64,000 bases of DNA from Aurantiochytrium sp. KH105 (taxonomy: Eukaryota; Sar; Bigyra; Thraustochytrida; Thraustochytriidae). This document shows positions 1 to 10,103 of the stretch, piece by piece. The translations under genes were made by a program, and so were the position numbers. Each line of letters begins with the position of its first letter. Position 1 is the first letter of the stretch. The stretch spans positions 434,001-498,000 of the forward strand of contig BGKB01000012.1 of NCBI GenBank assembly GCA_003116975.1, in the 5' to 3' direction. The notes beneath the pieces were generated by a model. That model did no database searches and was not told the origin of the DNA. It was given only the letters and a program-made list of their open reading frames with translations.

Positions 1-112
1 AATGGGAGAAAACCCGGAAAAACCAGACAGATAGGCCAAGACACGTAAAAAAAAGAAAGGAAAAAAAAAGACAAAAAGAGTAAAATATTCACTGGGAGTC
101 TCGCGCTCGCTT

Positions 113-1477
113 TCATGTGGCGGCTGCCGGAGGAGGATCCATAAGAGGCGCAGTAGGAGGCCCCGGCCCATGTCCGGGATCTGCTGAGGGTGGGAAATTG
201 GACGGCGCAGACGGCGTCGCCAGCTGTTGCTCAGGGTCCGGTACTGCAGTTTGCGGATGATCGAGCTCCTCAACAATGCCTGGTATTGAAATACGTGAAG
301 CCGCATTGGACACCATCATTCGGTTAACCAGGTTCATGAGCCGCTGATTCTGGAAAATGACACCCGCATTGAGCTTTCTGTGTCGCAAGATCGCATTCCT
401 CGCTCCATGCGAATGAATTCGACGAAAACCATTGTCGAGCATGTTGGGGATTTTGTACGGTTGGGCGCCGCAGCCTAGTGCGAAGAAGCAGGTGCCAAGG
501 CTCCAAACCTCCGCGGCGAGCGCGTCGTATGTATAAGGTCCGCCAGCAAAGACTTCGGGGGCCATAAAAGCAACAGTGCCAGCGCGGCCCTTCTTGACGC
601 GGTAGCTGGCCATCTCCTGGTCGGGGTCCACCAAGCGTAGCGTCGTGGTCCAACCAAAGTCAATCATCTGCACACGAACATTCTGGTCCCCTTCATGGTA
701 GACGACAAAGTTTTCGAGCTTGAGGTCCCGGTGCACAAAGCCAATTCCTGCGAGAAAAGACACAGCAGCCGTCATCTGAGCAAAGACGCTGTGCAGAACG
801 CGAACTTCGCGAATTACGGCCACGGCCAGGTCGAAGAGGCTCTCGTCGGCACGCGGGAAAACTGCAAAGATATCACTCTGGTTCTCAAAGTACTTTTCCA
901 AACAGAGGACGTTTGCGTGGTCGAATTTGCGCAGAGCGATCTGCGAAGCGAACTCTCGTCGCATCTTGAAGATCTCATGCGACTGTTGTTGCGCGCTGAG
1001 GCCCTGGAGGTGCCTTTTGGGGACCTTTTTGATCACCACGAGGCGGCCCCCGTTGACGTGAAAGGCGTCCCAAATTTCCCGTCCGTCGCCATCGTTTCGG
1101 TGAATTCTACGTTCCAGCTCATACTTGTCAGCACCGTTTGGTCCTGGCTCACCGGTATCCTGCAAATATGTAGTTTGCAAAGGCCCAGTGTAAATAGCGA
1201 ACGGTCGATTAATGTTCAACAGCTCCCCAGTGTAGTAGCGGAGCGGGTGTGCAATGTGTCCCGTAAATGTGTCTATGTGGACGCAGCAGACCTCCTGGCA
1301 CGCTTTGAGAATGCCGATCTGTAGCTCGAGCAAACGGCGCTCGTTCGCTAGAAGAACGCCCGTCAGCAACAGCTGTTCTACCTCTGCGACCTTGGCGTCG
1401 AGCATTTCGAGCGTCGCCCGGACCGGGCCGCGCCGCAGCGCTTCCTGGACCACGATCATGCTGCTCGTCGAGGACAT
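113..1477 (-). CDS. Protein kinase (lineage-specific subfamily)
   Basis: Predicted 454-residue protein kinase. Visible landmarks are the VVIK lysine (about K150), the catalytic loop HRDLKLEN (D251, N256), DFG (D273, followed by W) and MAPE (307-309), so all catalytic residues are present. A clear glycine-rich loop is not visible. The first ~125 residues are helical and unlike common kinase accessory domains; the last ~45 are Pro/Ala-rich and probably disordered. A second kinase in this window (39402-40775) has nearly the same length and the same odd C-lobe, so the two are paralogues. Substrate and pathway are unknown. The start is the first ATG after a purine-poor leader; no intron is needed. 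Confidence 0.9.
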   Translation of the reverse strand: MSSTSSMIVVQEALRRGPVRATLEMLDAKVAEVEQLLLTGVLLANERRLLELQIGILKACQEVCCVHIDTFTGHIAHPLRYYTGELLNINRPFAIYTGPLQTTYLQDTGEPGPNGADKYELERRIHRNDGDGREIWDAFHVNGGRLVVIKKVPKRHLQGLSAQQQSHEIFKMRREFASQIALRKFDHANVLCLEKYFENQSDIFAVFPRADESLFDLAVAVIREVRVLHSVFAQMTAAVSFLAGIGFVHRDLKLENFVVYHEGDQNVRVQMIDFGWTTTLRLVDPDQEMASYRVKKGRAGTVAFMAPEVFAGGPYTYDALAAEVWSLGTCFFALGCGAQPYKIPNMLDNGFRRIHSHGARNAILRHRKLNAGVIFQNQRLMNLVNRMMVSNAASRISIPGIVEELDHPQTAVPDPEQQLATPSAPSNFPPSADPGHGPGPPTAPLMDPPPAAAT

Positions 1478-2154
1478 GAGGCCTTGCAGCTACGCTGCTC
1501 GCCCCTACGCGTCCAGACCGTGCCCAACGCACGGCCGCCAAGGTAGTCAAGGTCTCTTGGAACGCAGGCGATCCCGACCCGTTCCAGGGCGGTCACGCAG
1601 GCTCCTGCGGTCCGATCGAGGTCGCGAGCAAGACGAATCAAGCACGCGAAAGACCGGGGCGACAGGCTCTCGTCCTGCTCGCGCTGCTCTCGCGCGGGCG
1701 CGACTTCGCGCTGCGCAGGGTCTGCGTCCCCTCGTCCGCGCGCAGCGACGCAAGCTTACTAGCTTAGCTTGTCAGTTTACGCGTGCGTTCTCCCCAACAG
1801 TGTTTTTTCGTTCGCGCGCTGCCGGGGTCCGTCTTCCGGCTGCGACGAGGCCGTCCCCGCGTCCGCCGCGGCCTCCGACCCGCGCAGCGCGCGAGAGGCC
1901 GTCGGCGGCACGTGGCTCGTGCTCCAGCGGAGCAGCAGCAGGAGACGAGGTACCGCGCGGCGTCCTTCGTGCGCTCCTGCTTCGATCCCCGATCCCGCCT
2001 CGCCTCCCCTCCGCGGGCGCGGGCGGCGCGGCCGGGCGGGGCCGGGCGAGACCAGGCCGCCGCCGGCGCCGGGCGCTCGGCGCGCCTGCGCGGCGCGGAG
2101 AGCTCTGCGCGGCGCGGCGCTGCTGCCGCGATCTGTGCTGCGACGTGTGATGCG

Positions 2155-2247
2155 CTCTGCTCTGCTCTGCTCTGCTCTGCTCTGCTCCTCGTTCGCTTTC
2201 TGCTTGCTCTGCTTGCTCTGCTTGCTCTGCTTGCTCTGCTCTGCTCT
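2155..2247. repeat. (CTCTG)n followed by (CTTGCTCTG)n
   Basis: Roughly six copies of CTCTG (2155-2187), then after a short break about four copies of the 9-base unit CTTGCTCTG (2212-2247). Pyrimidine-rich on the + strand. Confidence 0.9.
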
Positions 2248-2553
2248 CTTTGAGCTCGTTCTCCGGGCCCCCAAACGGGCCCCAGATTGGATGTGCGCGA
2301 AGGCGAAGTGGAGAACAAATGCTGGGACCACGTCAGTGCAGTGCAGTGCAGGGCAGTGGGGCGACACGCGGGGCGGCGTCTCGGGTGCGGAATGCGTCGA
2401 GTTGTGGCCCGCGAGCTGAGGGAGCAACGGGGAGATTGTTGTGGAGGGTCTCTGAAGCGAACGTGAAGGTCCAGCTCCGTGACAGACAGTGAAAATGTGT
2501 GTATACTTGGGCCTTCGTGAAAAGCGTGGCTGGCATTTTGGAAAAAGGCTTCG

Positions 2554-2592
2554 TCAATCAATCAATCAATCAAGCAATCAATCAATCAATCG

Positions 2593-2625
<33 letters not shown>

Positions 2626-2644
2626 TTCTTCTTCTTCTTCTTCT
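2554..2644. repeat. (CAAT)n and (CTT)n microsatellites
   Basis: Interrupted CAAT array at 2554-2592, then a short ATC run, then an array of about 12 CTT units ending at 2644. It lies about 260 bases upstream of the Cdc37 start. Confidence 0.9.
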
Positions 2645-2906
2645 TGGGGCCTATCTCTAAGCAACCAACGTGGCAAGTCAAGACGGAAAGGTAAGGCTCG
2701 GCTTGGAGTCTGCTCTGCGTTGCATCTCGTGCTAGCCTATACGATCAGTCATGATGTCGGTTGGGTGCCCAAAAGACCCCAGAAAATAAAGTCAACGTCG
2801 GGGTTCGTTTGCCCGAAAGGCAGCAGAGAGAAGCAGAGCGCGAACCCGAAAGGAGGGCTTCTAGAAGTTGGGGGCCGAGCGCGCGCGCGCGGGGGTGCAG
2901 GAGACG

Positions 2907-4595
2907 ATGGCGCCGGCGATGAAGGTGACGCTGAAGTGGGAGGAGGGCGCGGAGGCCACGCACGCCGTGCTGAAGCTGACGCTGCCGCGAAAGTGGCGCG
3001 AGGGCGCCACGAAGCAGCTGAAGGAGACCTTCGTGGACCAGTACAACAAGAAACACGAGGACACCAAGCTCGAGCTGGACGAGGTGCATCTGGTGAACAC
3101 GAGAGGACAGGCACTCGCCGATGCTGATCTCGTCGCGCGCGTGATCGAGCATGGCGAGCACGTGCGCGTCAAGCCGGGTCCCTCGCCGACCAAGCTGGCG
3201 GCCCCGTTGCCGGCCAAGGGATCCGACGCCAGCGCCGCCAAATCAGACGCCAAGGCGAGCAAGGGCGCCAACGTGCCAACACCCATGCCAGCCTCCGGTT
3301 CGAACCTCGTTGGCGACAAGGCCGCCCTTGACAAGGCGCGGAAGATCGACTTTGACTACTCCAAGTGGGACCGTCTGGATCTGAGCGACGACGACGCAGA
3401 GGATTGCCACCCAAACATTGACAAGGAGAGTTGGAAGCGGCTCATGGCGCAGAAGCGTCAAGACCGACGCCAAAAGGAGGAGGAGAAGATTGCGGCCTTC
3501 AAGGCCAAGATCGAAAAATATAAAAAGAAATATGAGGACCTCCAGGGCAAAATCGACGGAGCCGGGGCTGACGACGACGGCGCTGCGCAATGGATGGTCG
3601 ACCGCGATGATGCCAAGGACTCGATGGACAAGTACCAAGCCCGCCTCGATCACTTTCTGGCCACGCGCAAGCTCACTGCCGATGATCTCTGCGATGTTAA
3701 GGACGACAAAACCACGGTCGCCTCCTCGGCAGACATGACGCCCCTCGACACAGGCTTGCCGCAGCCTGCCAAGTCGCCTGCTGCATCCTCTTCTGCGTCT
3801 TCATCTTCCTCTTCCGAACCATCAAAGGCCATTGTGAGGCCCGAGGCGCCCGTGGACGAGGGCCTCGAATACGATGCATACATTAAGCTTCATCGGGTCA
3901 AGGTGGACAAGTTTGCGGACCTTCGCTCCGACGAAGCGTCAGAGCATTTTCTTCTCGAGAACCCAGTTATCCTTCACAAGCACGCGGAAGGCTACCTCTT
4001 GTTGCGGACCCTGGACACGTGCATGCGCCATCTCGGCGAGGAGGAGGATCGCGGCGGGTTGTCTGCTAAACTCAAGAAGGCACACGCCGAGGAAGAACTG
4101 GCCATTGCGCGACAACACATGATCATCCAGTTCGTCTTGGCTCTTGCAGAGGGGAAGCATCGTGATCCGCGCGACTTTGTGCGCGCTTTCTTCCTCAAGG
4201 CCGGAAAGAACTCCACGCAGCGTGTCGACGGCTTCGAGCAAGACCTCGAGAGCTTTGTAGATCGAATTCGAAATCGCGCAAAGGAAAAGCGCAGCAAGGG
4301 TGAGGAGTCTCCTCTGGCCTATCACAATCGCGACGATGTTGTGCAGCTCGACGACGGCGAGTACGAGATGGCACCTCTCGGCCCTGGTGGCCTTGACCCG
4401 AACGAGGTTTTGGGCACGCTCCCGCGCGCCATGCAGGAGGCTTTTATCTCGCAGGACACTGACAAGCTTCGCGAAGCTGTATCGAGTCTCACTGCAGAGG
4501 AGGCACAATATCACATGCAGCGCTGCGTTGACTCTGGTCTATGGAACCCAGGCCCGGATGAGGTGGAAGCCGACGACGAGGCCGAAGACAACTAG
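2907..4595 (+). CDS. CDC37: Hsp90 co-chaperone Cdc37 with N-terminal extension
   Basis: Predicted 562-residue Cdc37, the cytosolic adaptor that loads protein kinases onto Hsp90. The family signature DYSKWDRLDLSDDDAED followed by HPNID sits at about residues 148-170, including the serine before an acidic run that CK2 phosphorylates in known Cdc37. A coiled coil follows (~175-245), then the middle domain with HFLLENPVILHKHAEGYLL (~350) and a helical C-terminus with an acidic end. Known Cdc37 proteins begin almost directly with the DYSKWD motif; here about 145 residues precede it, of which the first ~90 look like a folded beta/alpha domain (KVTLKWEEG, LTLPRKWREGATKQL, YNKKHEDTKLELDEVHLVN). The ATG at 2907 was chosen over 2868 because the upstream codons are simple GC-rich leader. 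Confidence 0.9.
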   Translation: MAPAMKVTLKWEEGAEATHAVLKLTLPRKWREGATKQLKETFVDQYNKKHEDTKLELDEVHLVNTRGQALADADLVARVIEHGEHVRVKPGPSPTKLAAPLPAKGSDASAAKSDAKASKGANVPTPMPASGSNLVGDKAALDKARKIDFDYSKWDRLDLSDDDAEDCHPNIDKESWKRLMAQKRQDRRQKEEEKIAAFKAKIEKYKKKYEDLQGKIDGAGADDDGAAQWMVDRDDAKDSMDKYQARLDHFLATRKLTADDLCDVKDDKTTVASSADMTPLDTGLPQPAKSPAASSSASSSSSSEPSKAIVRPEAPVDEGLEYDAYIKLHRVKVDKFADLRSDEASEHFLLENPVILHKHAEGYLLLRTLDTCMRHLGEEEDRGGLSAKLKKAHAEEELAIARQHMIIQFVLALAEGKHRDPRDFVRAFFLKAGKNSTQRVDGFEQDLESFVDRIRNRAKEKRSKGEESPLAYHNRDDVVQLDDGEYEMAPLGPGGLDPNEVLGTLPRAMQEAFISQDTDKLREAVSSLTAEEAQYHMQRCVDSGLWNPGPDEVEADDEAEDN

Positions 4596-4834
4596 GCGTT
4601 TTAAAAAAATGCTTCAAACTCTTTATCTTTTTGCTGCTCATCGGATCGATTGTAGGGCCGCTCGCAGCAGCGCCTCAAATAACTCATGTTATGAGCCACA
4701 AAGAAAAAGTAAAGAAATGCAAAGAGAAGAAGAAGAAAAAGAATCTTGTTTCGTGCTGCTTGACCTCAAGGTGCAGGACCTAGATACACTTTGGTGCTCG
4801 CCTCGGCCTTAGCGTCGGCCCGCGGGTTTCGGTC

Positions 4835-6385
4835 CTAAGTCTCATCGCGTGGCTTGCGAAAGGGAAGTTTGGCAGAAGCCACATAGTCCCAAAAGGCAGC
4901 GACCTTGGACTTGGGCAAGACCACATAAATTGCCTGGTCTCCATTCGGAGCACGCGGCATGATAATGTTGAGACCCGGCGCGGAGACAGGCGGCGGTACC
5001 ATGTACGCCGAGGCGCCTTTGCCTGCAGGAGCGCCCATGTCCACGAGCCAATTGTATCCTGACCACGTGTTGGTAAATGTCTGCTTGCCCGCGACGCAGT
5101 CTCCAACAATGTGAAAGACCCCCGTCTCTTCGCGCATGCCCAGCACGCGCGAGTGCTCGAGCCAATCTTTGCGGCAGGCAAGATTCTCACCATCCTTGTC
5201 AAGCTCTGCGCGGATAGCACGATGCAAACTCAAGGCGGATGATGATAGGGAGTTGGGATCCATCTCGACCTGCAGCGGCACGTCAAAGACCGCGTTGCCA
5301 ACGTAGTTTTCTGGGTAGCGGGCAAGTTTGCCGCGCACGTTGAATGACTGCACAACAGGGCGCGTGTCTTTGGTGCGAGTACCCGATTTCGCGGCGCTCT
5401 GGGCGCAAAGCACGGCACTCATTGCCAGTTCATACGATGAAACCCATTCATCCCCTGGAAGCTCCTTCTTCACGTTTGCCTTGAGAGCGTCGAGTCCCTT
5501 CCTGTCAATGCACACTTCAACCGTCTCGCACGTTTTACTTGCCCAGATAAAGTTGGCAATGAGCTTGAACCAGTACCAGCGCGTTGCAAGAGGTGGCGAC
5601 CCGCCAATTTCATTGCGCCATTTAGCCAAGAGGGCAGAACGAGTTGATGGGGTCTCGCCTACCGGCTTTGTCACGCGAGGCGGCAGTTCCGCGGGCCGTA
5701 GCGATGCTGGCGCAGCACTGGAGGAGCATGCCTCGGACCACTTTTGCATGAGGAGAACGTACGTCTGAGCGTCGCCAAGACAATGGTTCAATTGGACACT
5801 TATATAAGAGACACCCTCATCTTCAAAGCGAACGAGGCGTGTCATGAGCAGAGTTTCCTCGGGAGACGGCCGGGCGCCCTTTGGGGCAAAAAAAATTCCT
5901 GCGGCCGACCAAGCTGAGCTCGGGGAGTCCACGTCGGGAAGTTTGGCATTCGCTTCACGACGAATTCCTCGAGCGGTCTCAAAGATGACGCCGTTGGCGC
6001 TCTGATCATCGAGCTTGAGGCCGTAGCGGAGAGGGTCCGAGGTAGTGTCAAGGCGCGAAGCCACAAAGGGAAATTCAGCCAGCACGCGTTCTAGCGCCGT
6101 GCGGAGCGTATTAGCATCAAGGAGACTCTCGATGCGAACGGCAAAGCGAATCCACGTCACGCTCGTCATTTCGTCCACCTCGCTCAACGTCCAGCGCTGT
6201 CCGTCCTTGGTGGCGTGAGGGCAACGGATGATATCCTCCTTTTCAACCTCGACCTCAAACGCCGGAGGCGGGGCCTCCTTCTCCGGGCTTGCCGACATTT
6301 TCCTCACGACCATCGCGATACCTACAATGGCACCCACCGCCGCAGCAGCGCCGACGAGGCCGCCAACATTGTTGCCTTTGCTCAT
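4835..6385 (-). CDS. BAHD-like acyltransferase, membrane-anchored
   Basis: Predicted 516-residue acyl-CoA-dependent acyltransferase. The catalytic HxxxD motif is visible as NHCLGDAQTY in the middle of the protein, and near the C-terminus NTWSGYNWLVDMGAPAGKG aligns with the structural DFGWG region of BAHD enzymes. The N-terminus has a hydrophobic Gly/Ala/Val segment (residues ~8-28), suggesting a membrane anchor. The ATG at 6385 is preferred; an upstream in-frame Met at 6685 only adds Arg-rich GC leader. The acyl acceptor cannot be read from sequence; wax-ester, sterol or polyketide-type alcohol acylation are all possible. It is divergently paired with an ABCG transporter. Confidence 0.75.
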   Translation of the reverse strand: MSKGNNVGGLVGAAAAVGAIVGIAMVVRKMSASPEKEAPPPAFEVEVEKEDIIRCPHATKDGQRWTLSEVDEMTSVTWIRFAVRIESLLDANTLRTALERVLAEFPFVASRLDTTSDPLRYGLKLDDQSANGVIFETARGIRREANAKLPDVDSPSSAWSAAGIFFAPKGARPSPEETLLMTRLVRFEDEGVSYISVQLNHCLGDAQTYVLLMQKWSEACSSSAAPASLRPAELPPRVTKPVGETPSTRSALLAKWRNEIGGSPPLATRWYWFKLIANFIWASKTCETVEVCIDRKGLDALKANVKKELPGDEWVSSYELAMSAVLCAQSAAKSGTRTKDTRPVVQSFNVRGKLARYPENYVGNAVFDVPLQVEMDPNSLSSSALSLHRAIRAELDKDGENLACRKDWLEHSRVLGMREETGVFHIVGDCVAGKQTFTNTWSGYNWLVDMGAPAGKGASAYMVPPPVSAPGLNIIMPRAPNGDQAIYVVLPKSKVAAFWDYVASAKLPFRKPRDET

Positions 6386-7182
6386 CCTCGTAGTACTCGT
6401 GACCGCCGATGTCGTCTTAGTTCTTTGCACGTGCCGCGTCCAGGAAGCCCAGTCCGCTTCTCGATATCCTCGCGCAGCGACGATGCTCCCGAGCCGCGCG
6501 AGCTGCGCCTTTTTCCCGCCCGCAGAGCCGAGGCCGCGCTGCCCCCGCGTCTCCTCCGCGTCGCCTCGCCTCGCCTCGCGTCGTTCGTGCACGCGCACGT
6601 CTCGTCGCGCGAGCCCTCGCACGTTCGAGATCTGCGCCGCTGCGAATCGCACGCTGCGCGCAAGTGGGCTATGGCGCGGCCCCAAGTGGCGAAACCGCCG
6701 CTTCTCAGTGGGGTATATCTGCGCGCAAGTGGGCTATGCGCGGCCCTCACACTGGCAGAGTCTGTAGCGTCGCGGCACCTCTTCTGCACGATCTCCACGC
6801 GTTCCGAAGCTCGTATACACCGCTCGAATGATGATGATGCTGCTGCAACAAGGTGTCGCGCCTTGTGACGGCCGGGGCTTGACCCGCACGAGCTGACCTG
6901 CCGGGCCGGGCGCCGTCTCAGCCTTGTGCATCGCAGGATTTGCTCGGGACCGAGGACCAGCTCGCGCCTCCTTCGAGGTCTCTCGTGAGGTTGCTTGATG
7001 ACGAGATGGCGCGACCCAGTCAGGCATCGTCGCGGGAGGGAGGGCGCCGGCGGAGACACCGCGCCTGACCGGACCCGGGGCGGCGCAGCTCGGTCGCGAC
7101 GCGCAGTCCCTCTCGTCCCCGTCGTCCGCGCGTCTCGCCCTCGTCCGAGAGCGCGGCTCGGGCCTGGACGAAGAAGAAGAAG
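6386..7182. promoter_or_regulatory. Divergent promoter region, acyltransferase / ABCG
   Basis: A 797-base spacer between two divergent genes. It contains a 20-base direct repeat (CTGCGCGCAAGTGGGCTATG at 6654-6673 and 6719-6738). Both copies are followed by GCGCGGCCC with a one-base indel, and related AAGTGG and CAGTGG words lie between them. A role as a shared cis-element is inferred only from position and repetition. Confidence 0.45.
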
Positions 7183-9144
7183 ATGACGCTCGAGTCGCAC
7201 CTGCTCGAGGAGCAGGACACGGCTCTCCAGGACTTTGCAGCGGCAGCAGACGAAGGCGACGTGGAGGCCAACGCGGAGGCGGCGCGCGCGACAGTAACGG
7301 CAGATCGATCAGCAGCAGGAGGAGTCCATGTGTGCGTGGAGACGCGGAACCTGAGCTACTTTGTCGGTTCCGGCACGTCGCGCAAGCAAATCTTGCACGA
7401 CGTTAACGTGTGCTTCCGGCCGGGCGAGCTGACTGCCATCATCGGGCCCAGTGGAAGCGGCAAGACGACCACCATTTCGATCCTCTTGGGCAATGCAGCA
7501 GGCGAGACGCGCGGCCGCGTTCTGGTCAACGGCATTGACGGTCCACCCCCGCATTTCAAGAGCGTGGCCAAACTGGTCCCGCAAGAAGATGTCCTTCTCG
7601 CCTCGCTCACAGTTCGCGAGACGTTGTACTACCAAAGTGAGCTCGTGCTTCCGGAGGTATGGTCACAGGAGATGCGCCAGGCTCGCGTGAACGAGGTTGT
7701 TGAGGCACTTTCGCTCCAAGAGTGTCTCGATGTACGCATTGGCACTGTTGACGAGCGAGGCGTGTCAGGCGGGCAGCGCAAGCGCGTATCCATCGCGATG
7801 GACTTGCTGTCCAATCCAGCAACACTTTTTGTCGACGAACCCACGAGCGGTCTCGACAGCAAGACTGCCGAAGACGTGGTGCGCATTCTCTCTGGGCTGG
7901 CCAAGGAGGGCGGCCGGCGCACGATTGTATGCACAATTCATCAGCCGAGCTATCGGATCTTTTCACTCTTTGACCAGCTCGTACTGCTCGCGAGCGGCCG
8001 TGTCGCATACCGCGGTCCCATCAAAGATGTCGAGGCTTTCTTTGAGCACATGGGTCTCCCAACGCCCGCACGAGAGAACCCCGCGGATCACTACATGCGT
8101 ATCTTGCAAGATGAGGCGCACCAGACATCTCTGACGACCGAGTTTGCCAAGCGAGACAAAATCAATGAGAGCGAGCCGGCACTTCCGCCCATGACGACGG
8201 CAACTGCTGAAGCTCTGCTCGTTGCGTCGGCGTCATCTTCAGAAGGCGATGAACCCGGCATCGCACTCCGCGGTATCGCTCGGTACCCGACCTCATTCCG
8301 TAAACAGCTTTGGGTGCTCTTTCGCCGCGCTGCCTATGACTCGCTCAAGGACCGCAACAAGTTCGCGCGCACAGTAACCCTCAAAACTGCAGTGGGCCTC
8401 CTCGTTGGTTGGGTTTGGTGGCAAGCAGGCAATCCTGCACGTGTGGACAAGATCTTTCCACTCGAGGGTGCCTGCCTCATGCTGGTTCTCAACAGCACGA
8501 TCGACACGATTGCTTCGACAATTATCGTTTTCCCCACGCAGCGTAGCCTGATGAACCGCGAGTACAAGAACGGAGTGTATCGTCTCATGTCCTTTTACCT
8601 CGGTCTCATCATGTCCATGTGCGTGCTTTCCATTGTGCATGTTACGGTCATGACTGTCCCGATTTACTTTATGGTGGGGCTTCAGCCCAAGGTCGACAAA
8701 TTCTTCATCTTCGCAACGATTTTACTTCTCATGACAATGATGGGCAATGTGCTCGGCGTCATTGTAGGTGCAATTAGCAAGGACTTGGTGGAAGCCCAGA
8801 ACGCCCTCGCTCCGATGTTAGCTCCCATGGTGATTAGTGCAGGATATGTGATTCCGTACAAGCAGCTCAACAAGCCGCTCCGTGCAGTGTATCACATTAG
8901 TTTTTTTCAATTTGGTTTGTCGGCGCTGCAACTCAACGAGTTCAAAGACTTGCCCATCGAATTCAAGGTCTATGGGTACGATATTCCGCTCACAGGCAAC
9001 TTCATTCTCAAGAACTTTCTCAGTCTCGACCCCGAAACGCATCATGTCCAGGACTACCTTTTGCGTTTGGTCGCTGCCAACATTGTCATCATGACGATAG
9101 GATACTTTGTTGTGCGTCGTCGTCTCAAGCAGCGGACAGGATGA
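7183..9144 (+). CDS. ABCG-family half-transporter
   Basis: Predicted 653-residue ABC transporter of the White/ABCG type with nucleotide-binding domain first and membrane domain second. Walker A is GPSGSGKTT (~89-97), the signature is VSGGQRKR (~195-202), and Walker B is LFVDEPTSGLD (~216). The C-terminal half carries about six hydrophobic segments (~390-650). Length fits a half-transporter that must dimerise to work. ABCG proteins export lipids, sterols, wax precursors and xenobiotics; the particular cargo is not readable. It is divergent from a BAHD-like acyltransferase. The ATG at 7183 follows a purine-rich GAAGAAGAAG leader. Confidence 0.95.
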   Translation: MTLESHLLEEQDTALQDFAAAADEGDVEANAEAARATVTADRSAAGGVHVCVETRNLSYFVGSGTSRKQILHDVNVCFRPGELTAIIGPSGSGKTTTISILLGNAAGETRGRVLVNGIDGPPPHFKSVAKLVPQEDVLLASLTVRETLYYQSELVLPEVWSQEMRQARVNEVVEALSLQECLDVRIGTVDERGVSGGQRKRVSIAMDLLSNPATLFVDEPTSGLDSKTAEDVVRILSGLAKEGGRRTIVCTIHQPSYRIFSLFDQLVLLASGRVAYRGPIKDVEAFFEHMGLPTPARENPADHYMRILQDEAHQTSLTTEFAKRDKINESEPALPPMTTATAEALLVASASSSEGDEPGIALRGIARYPTSFRKQLWVLFRRAAYDSLKDRNKFARTVTLKTAVGLLVGWVWWQAGNPARVDKIFPLEGACLMLVLNSTIDTIASTIIVFPTQRSLMNREYKNGVYRLMSFYLGLIMSMCVLSIVHVTVMTVPIYFMVGLQPKVDKFFIFATILLLMTMMGNVLGVIVGAISKDLVEAQNALAPMLAPMVISAGYVIPYKQLNKPLRAVYHISFFQFGLSALQLNEFKDLPIEFKVYGYDIPLTGNFILKNFLSLDPETHHVQDYLLRLVAANIVIMTIGYFVVRRRLKQRTG

Positions 9145-10033
9145 TAATGCTGCATCGATGCAATGTCATCGTCTCTTGATCTCAAAGGGGGAGTCATTTT
9201 GTTTTACCTAGGCCTGGTCTTGAACGCAGATTTATACCTTGATTGTAGCTAATTAATGAACAAAGCGTAGCTTGACTTTGGGCGCCACGAAACAGAAGAA
9301 ACTGTGTTCCATCAAAGAACGGCCTTCCTTCCTTCCTTCCTTCCTTCCTTCCTTCCTTCTGTTTGTCCCCAAAGATCATGTGTTATCTTTTCGAGAATTT
9401 TGCAGGCAAGCAAATCGAATCGGTCCTTTCGTCATTCTTCACAAATTGGATATCATTAGCAATAAATTGAGATCCCGATACTCTCGTTCTTTGCGTCAGG
9501 ACTGGCAGTCAACCACCTCGGACGTTTGACAGCGTCTACTGTCGATCAATTCCCTCCGCGCTTCATAAAAACAAAGAATCCAAGGAAAATCTATCAGCAA
9601 GAAAACAGAATAACAATATCCTGTACATACGCCCATGATGAGAAGGCAATCAAATTCTCTCTCACAACGACGATCTTGTTTCAGGCCCCCAGAACCCGCA
9701 AATCAGTAGCCTTCTTTCTTTCTCTTTTCCTCTTCTGCGCAACCCTTTTTCCACGGGCAGTGCCACTAACAGTAAGCATCGTAACGGTCATGTGCCCTTT
9801 TTAGTCCTTTTCTCCCTGGGGGAGTCATTCCACGGATGGCGCAGTCCGAGTCCGAGTCTACCGAGGCAGGAGGCAGGCATTTAGACAGACATCAAAGCTG
9901 TGCGAAGCAGCGTGAAGGTGGAGAGCGCGAGTGGGTGAAGAAGTAGTGGTGCTCGCGCTCGCGGCTCGAAGCACCGGCGGGAGCTCGCTTACTCGCTCGC
10001 CTGCTTCCTTGCCCACTCGCAAGCGAGCAAGCG

Positions 10034-10067
<34 letters not shown>

Positions 10068-10103
10068 AAAGGAAGCACGCTCGCAAGTACGCAAATAGCC
10101 ACG
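9145..10103. other. Spacer ABCG to IFT81, no gene seen
   Basis: Contains a CCTT array (9323-9359), AT-richer sequence than its surroundings, and a GCAA array next to the IFT81 start. A 92-codon ORF at 9526-9804 has no recognisable features and is probably chance. Confidence 0.6.
10019..10067. repeat. (GCAA)n tetranucleotide array in IFT81 leader
   Basis: About 12 copies of GCAA with two GCGA variants, ending 36 bases before the IFT81 ATG, so very likely within its 5' untranslated region. Confidence 0.9.

Larger units (their letters stand above)
1478..2906. other. Divergent spacer, no gene seen
   Basis: About 1.4 kb between the divergent kinase and Cdc37 genes. It is strongly GC-rich and holds pentanucleotide, nonanucleotide, CAAT and CTT arrays. 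The short ORFs here overlap on both strands with low-complexity translations (Arg/Ala/Ser runs), so I read it as promoter and 5' leader sequence for both genes. Confidence 0.6.

Noticed and set aside
1254-2561. Overlapping 200-300 codon ORFs on both strands between the kinase and Cdc37
   Set aside because: All are low-complexity, GC-driven and mutually overlapping; no domain or conserved motif.
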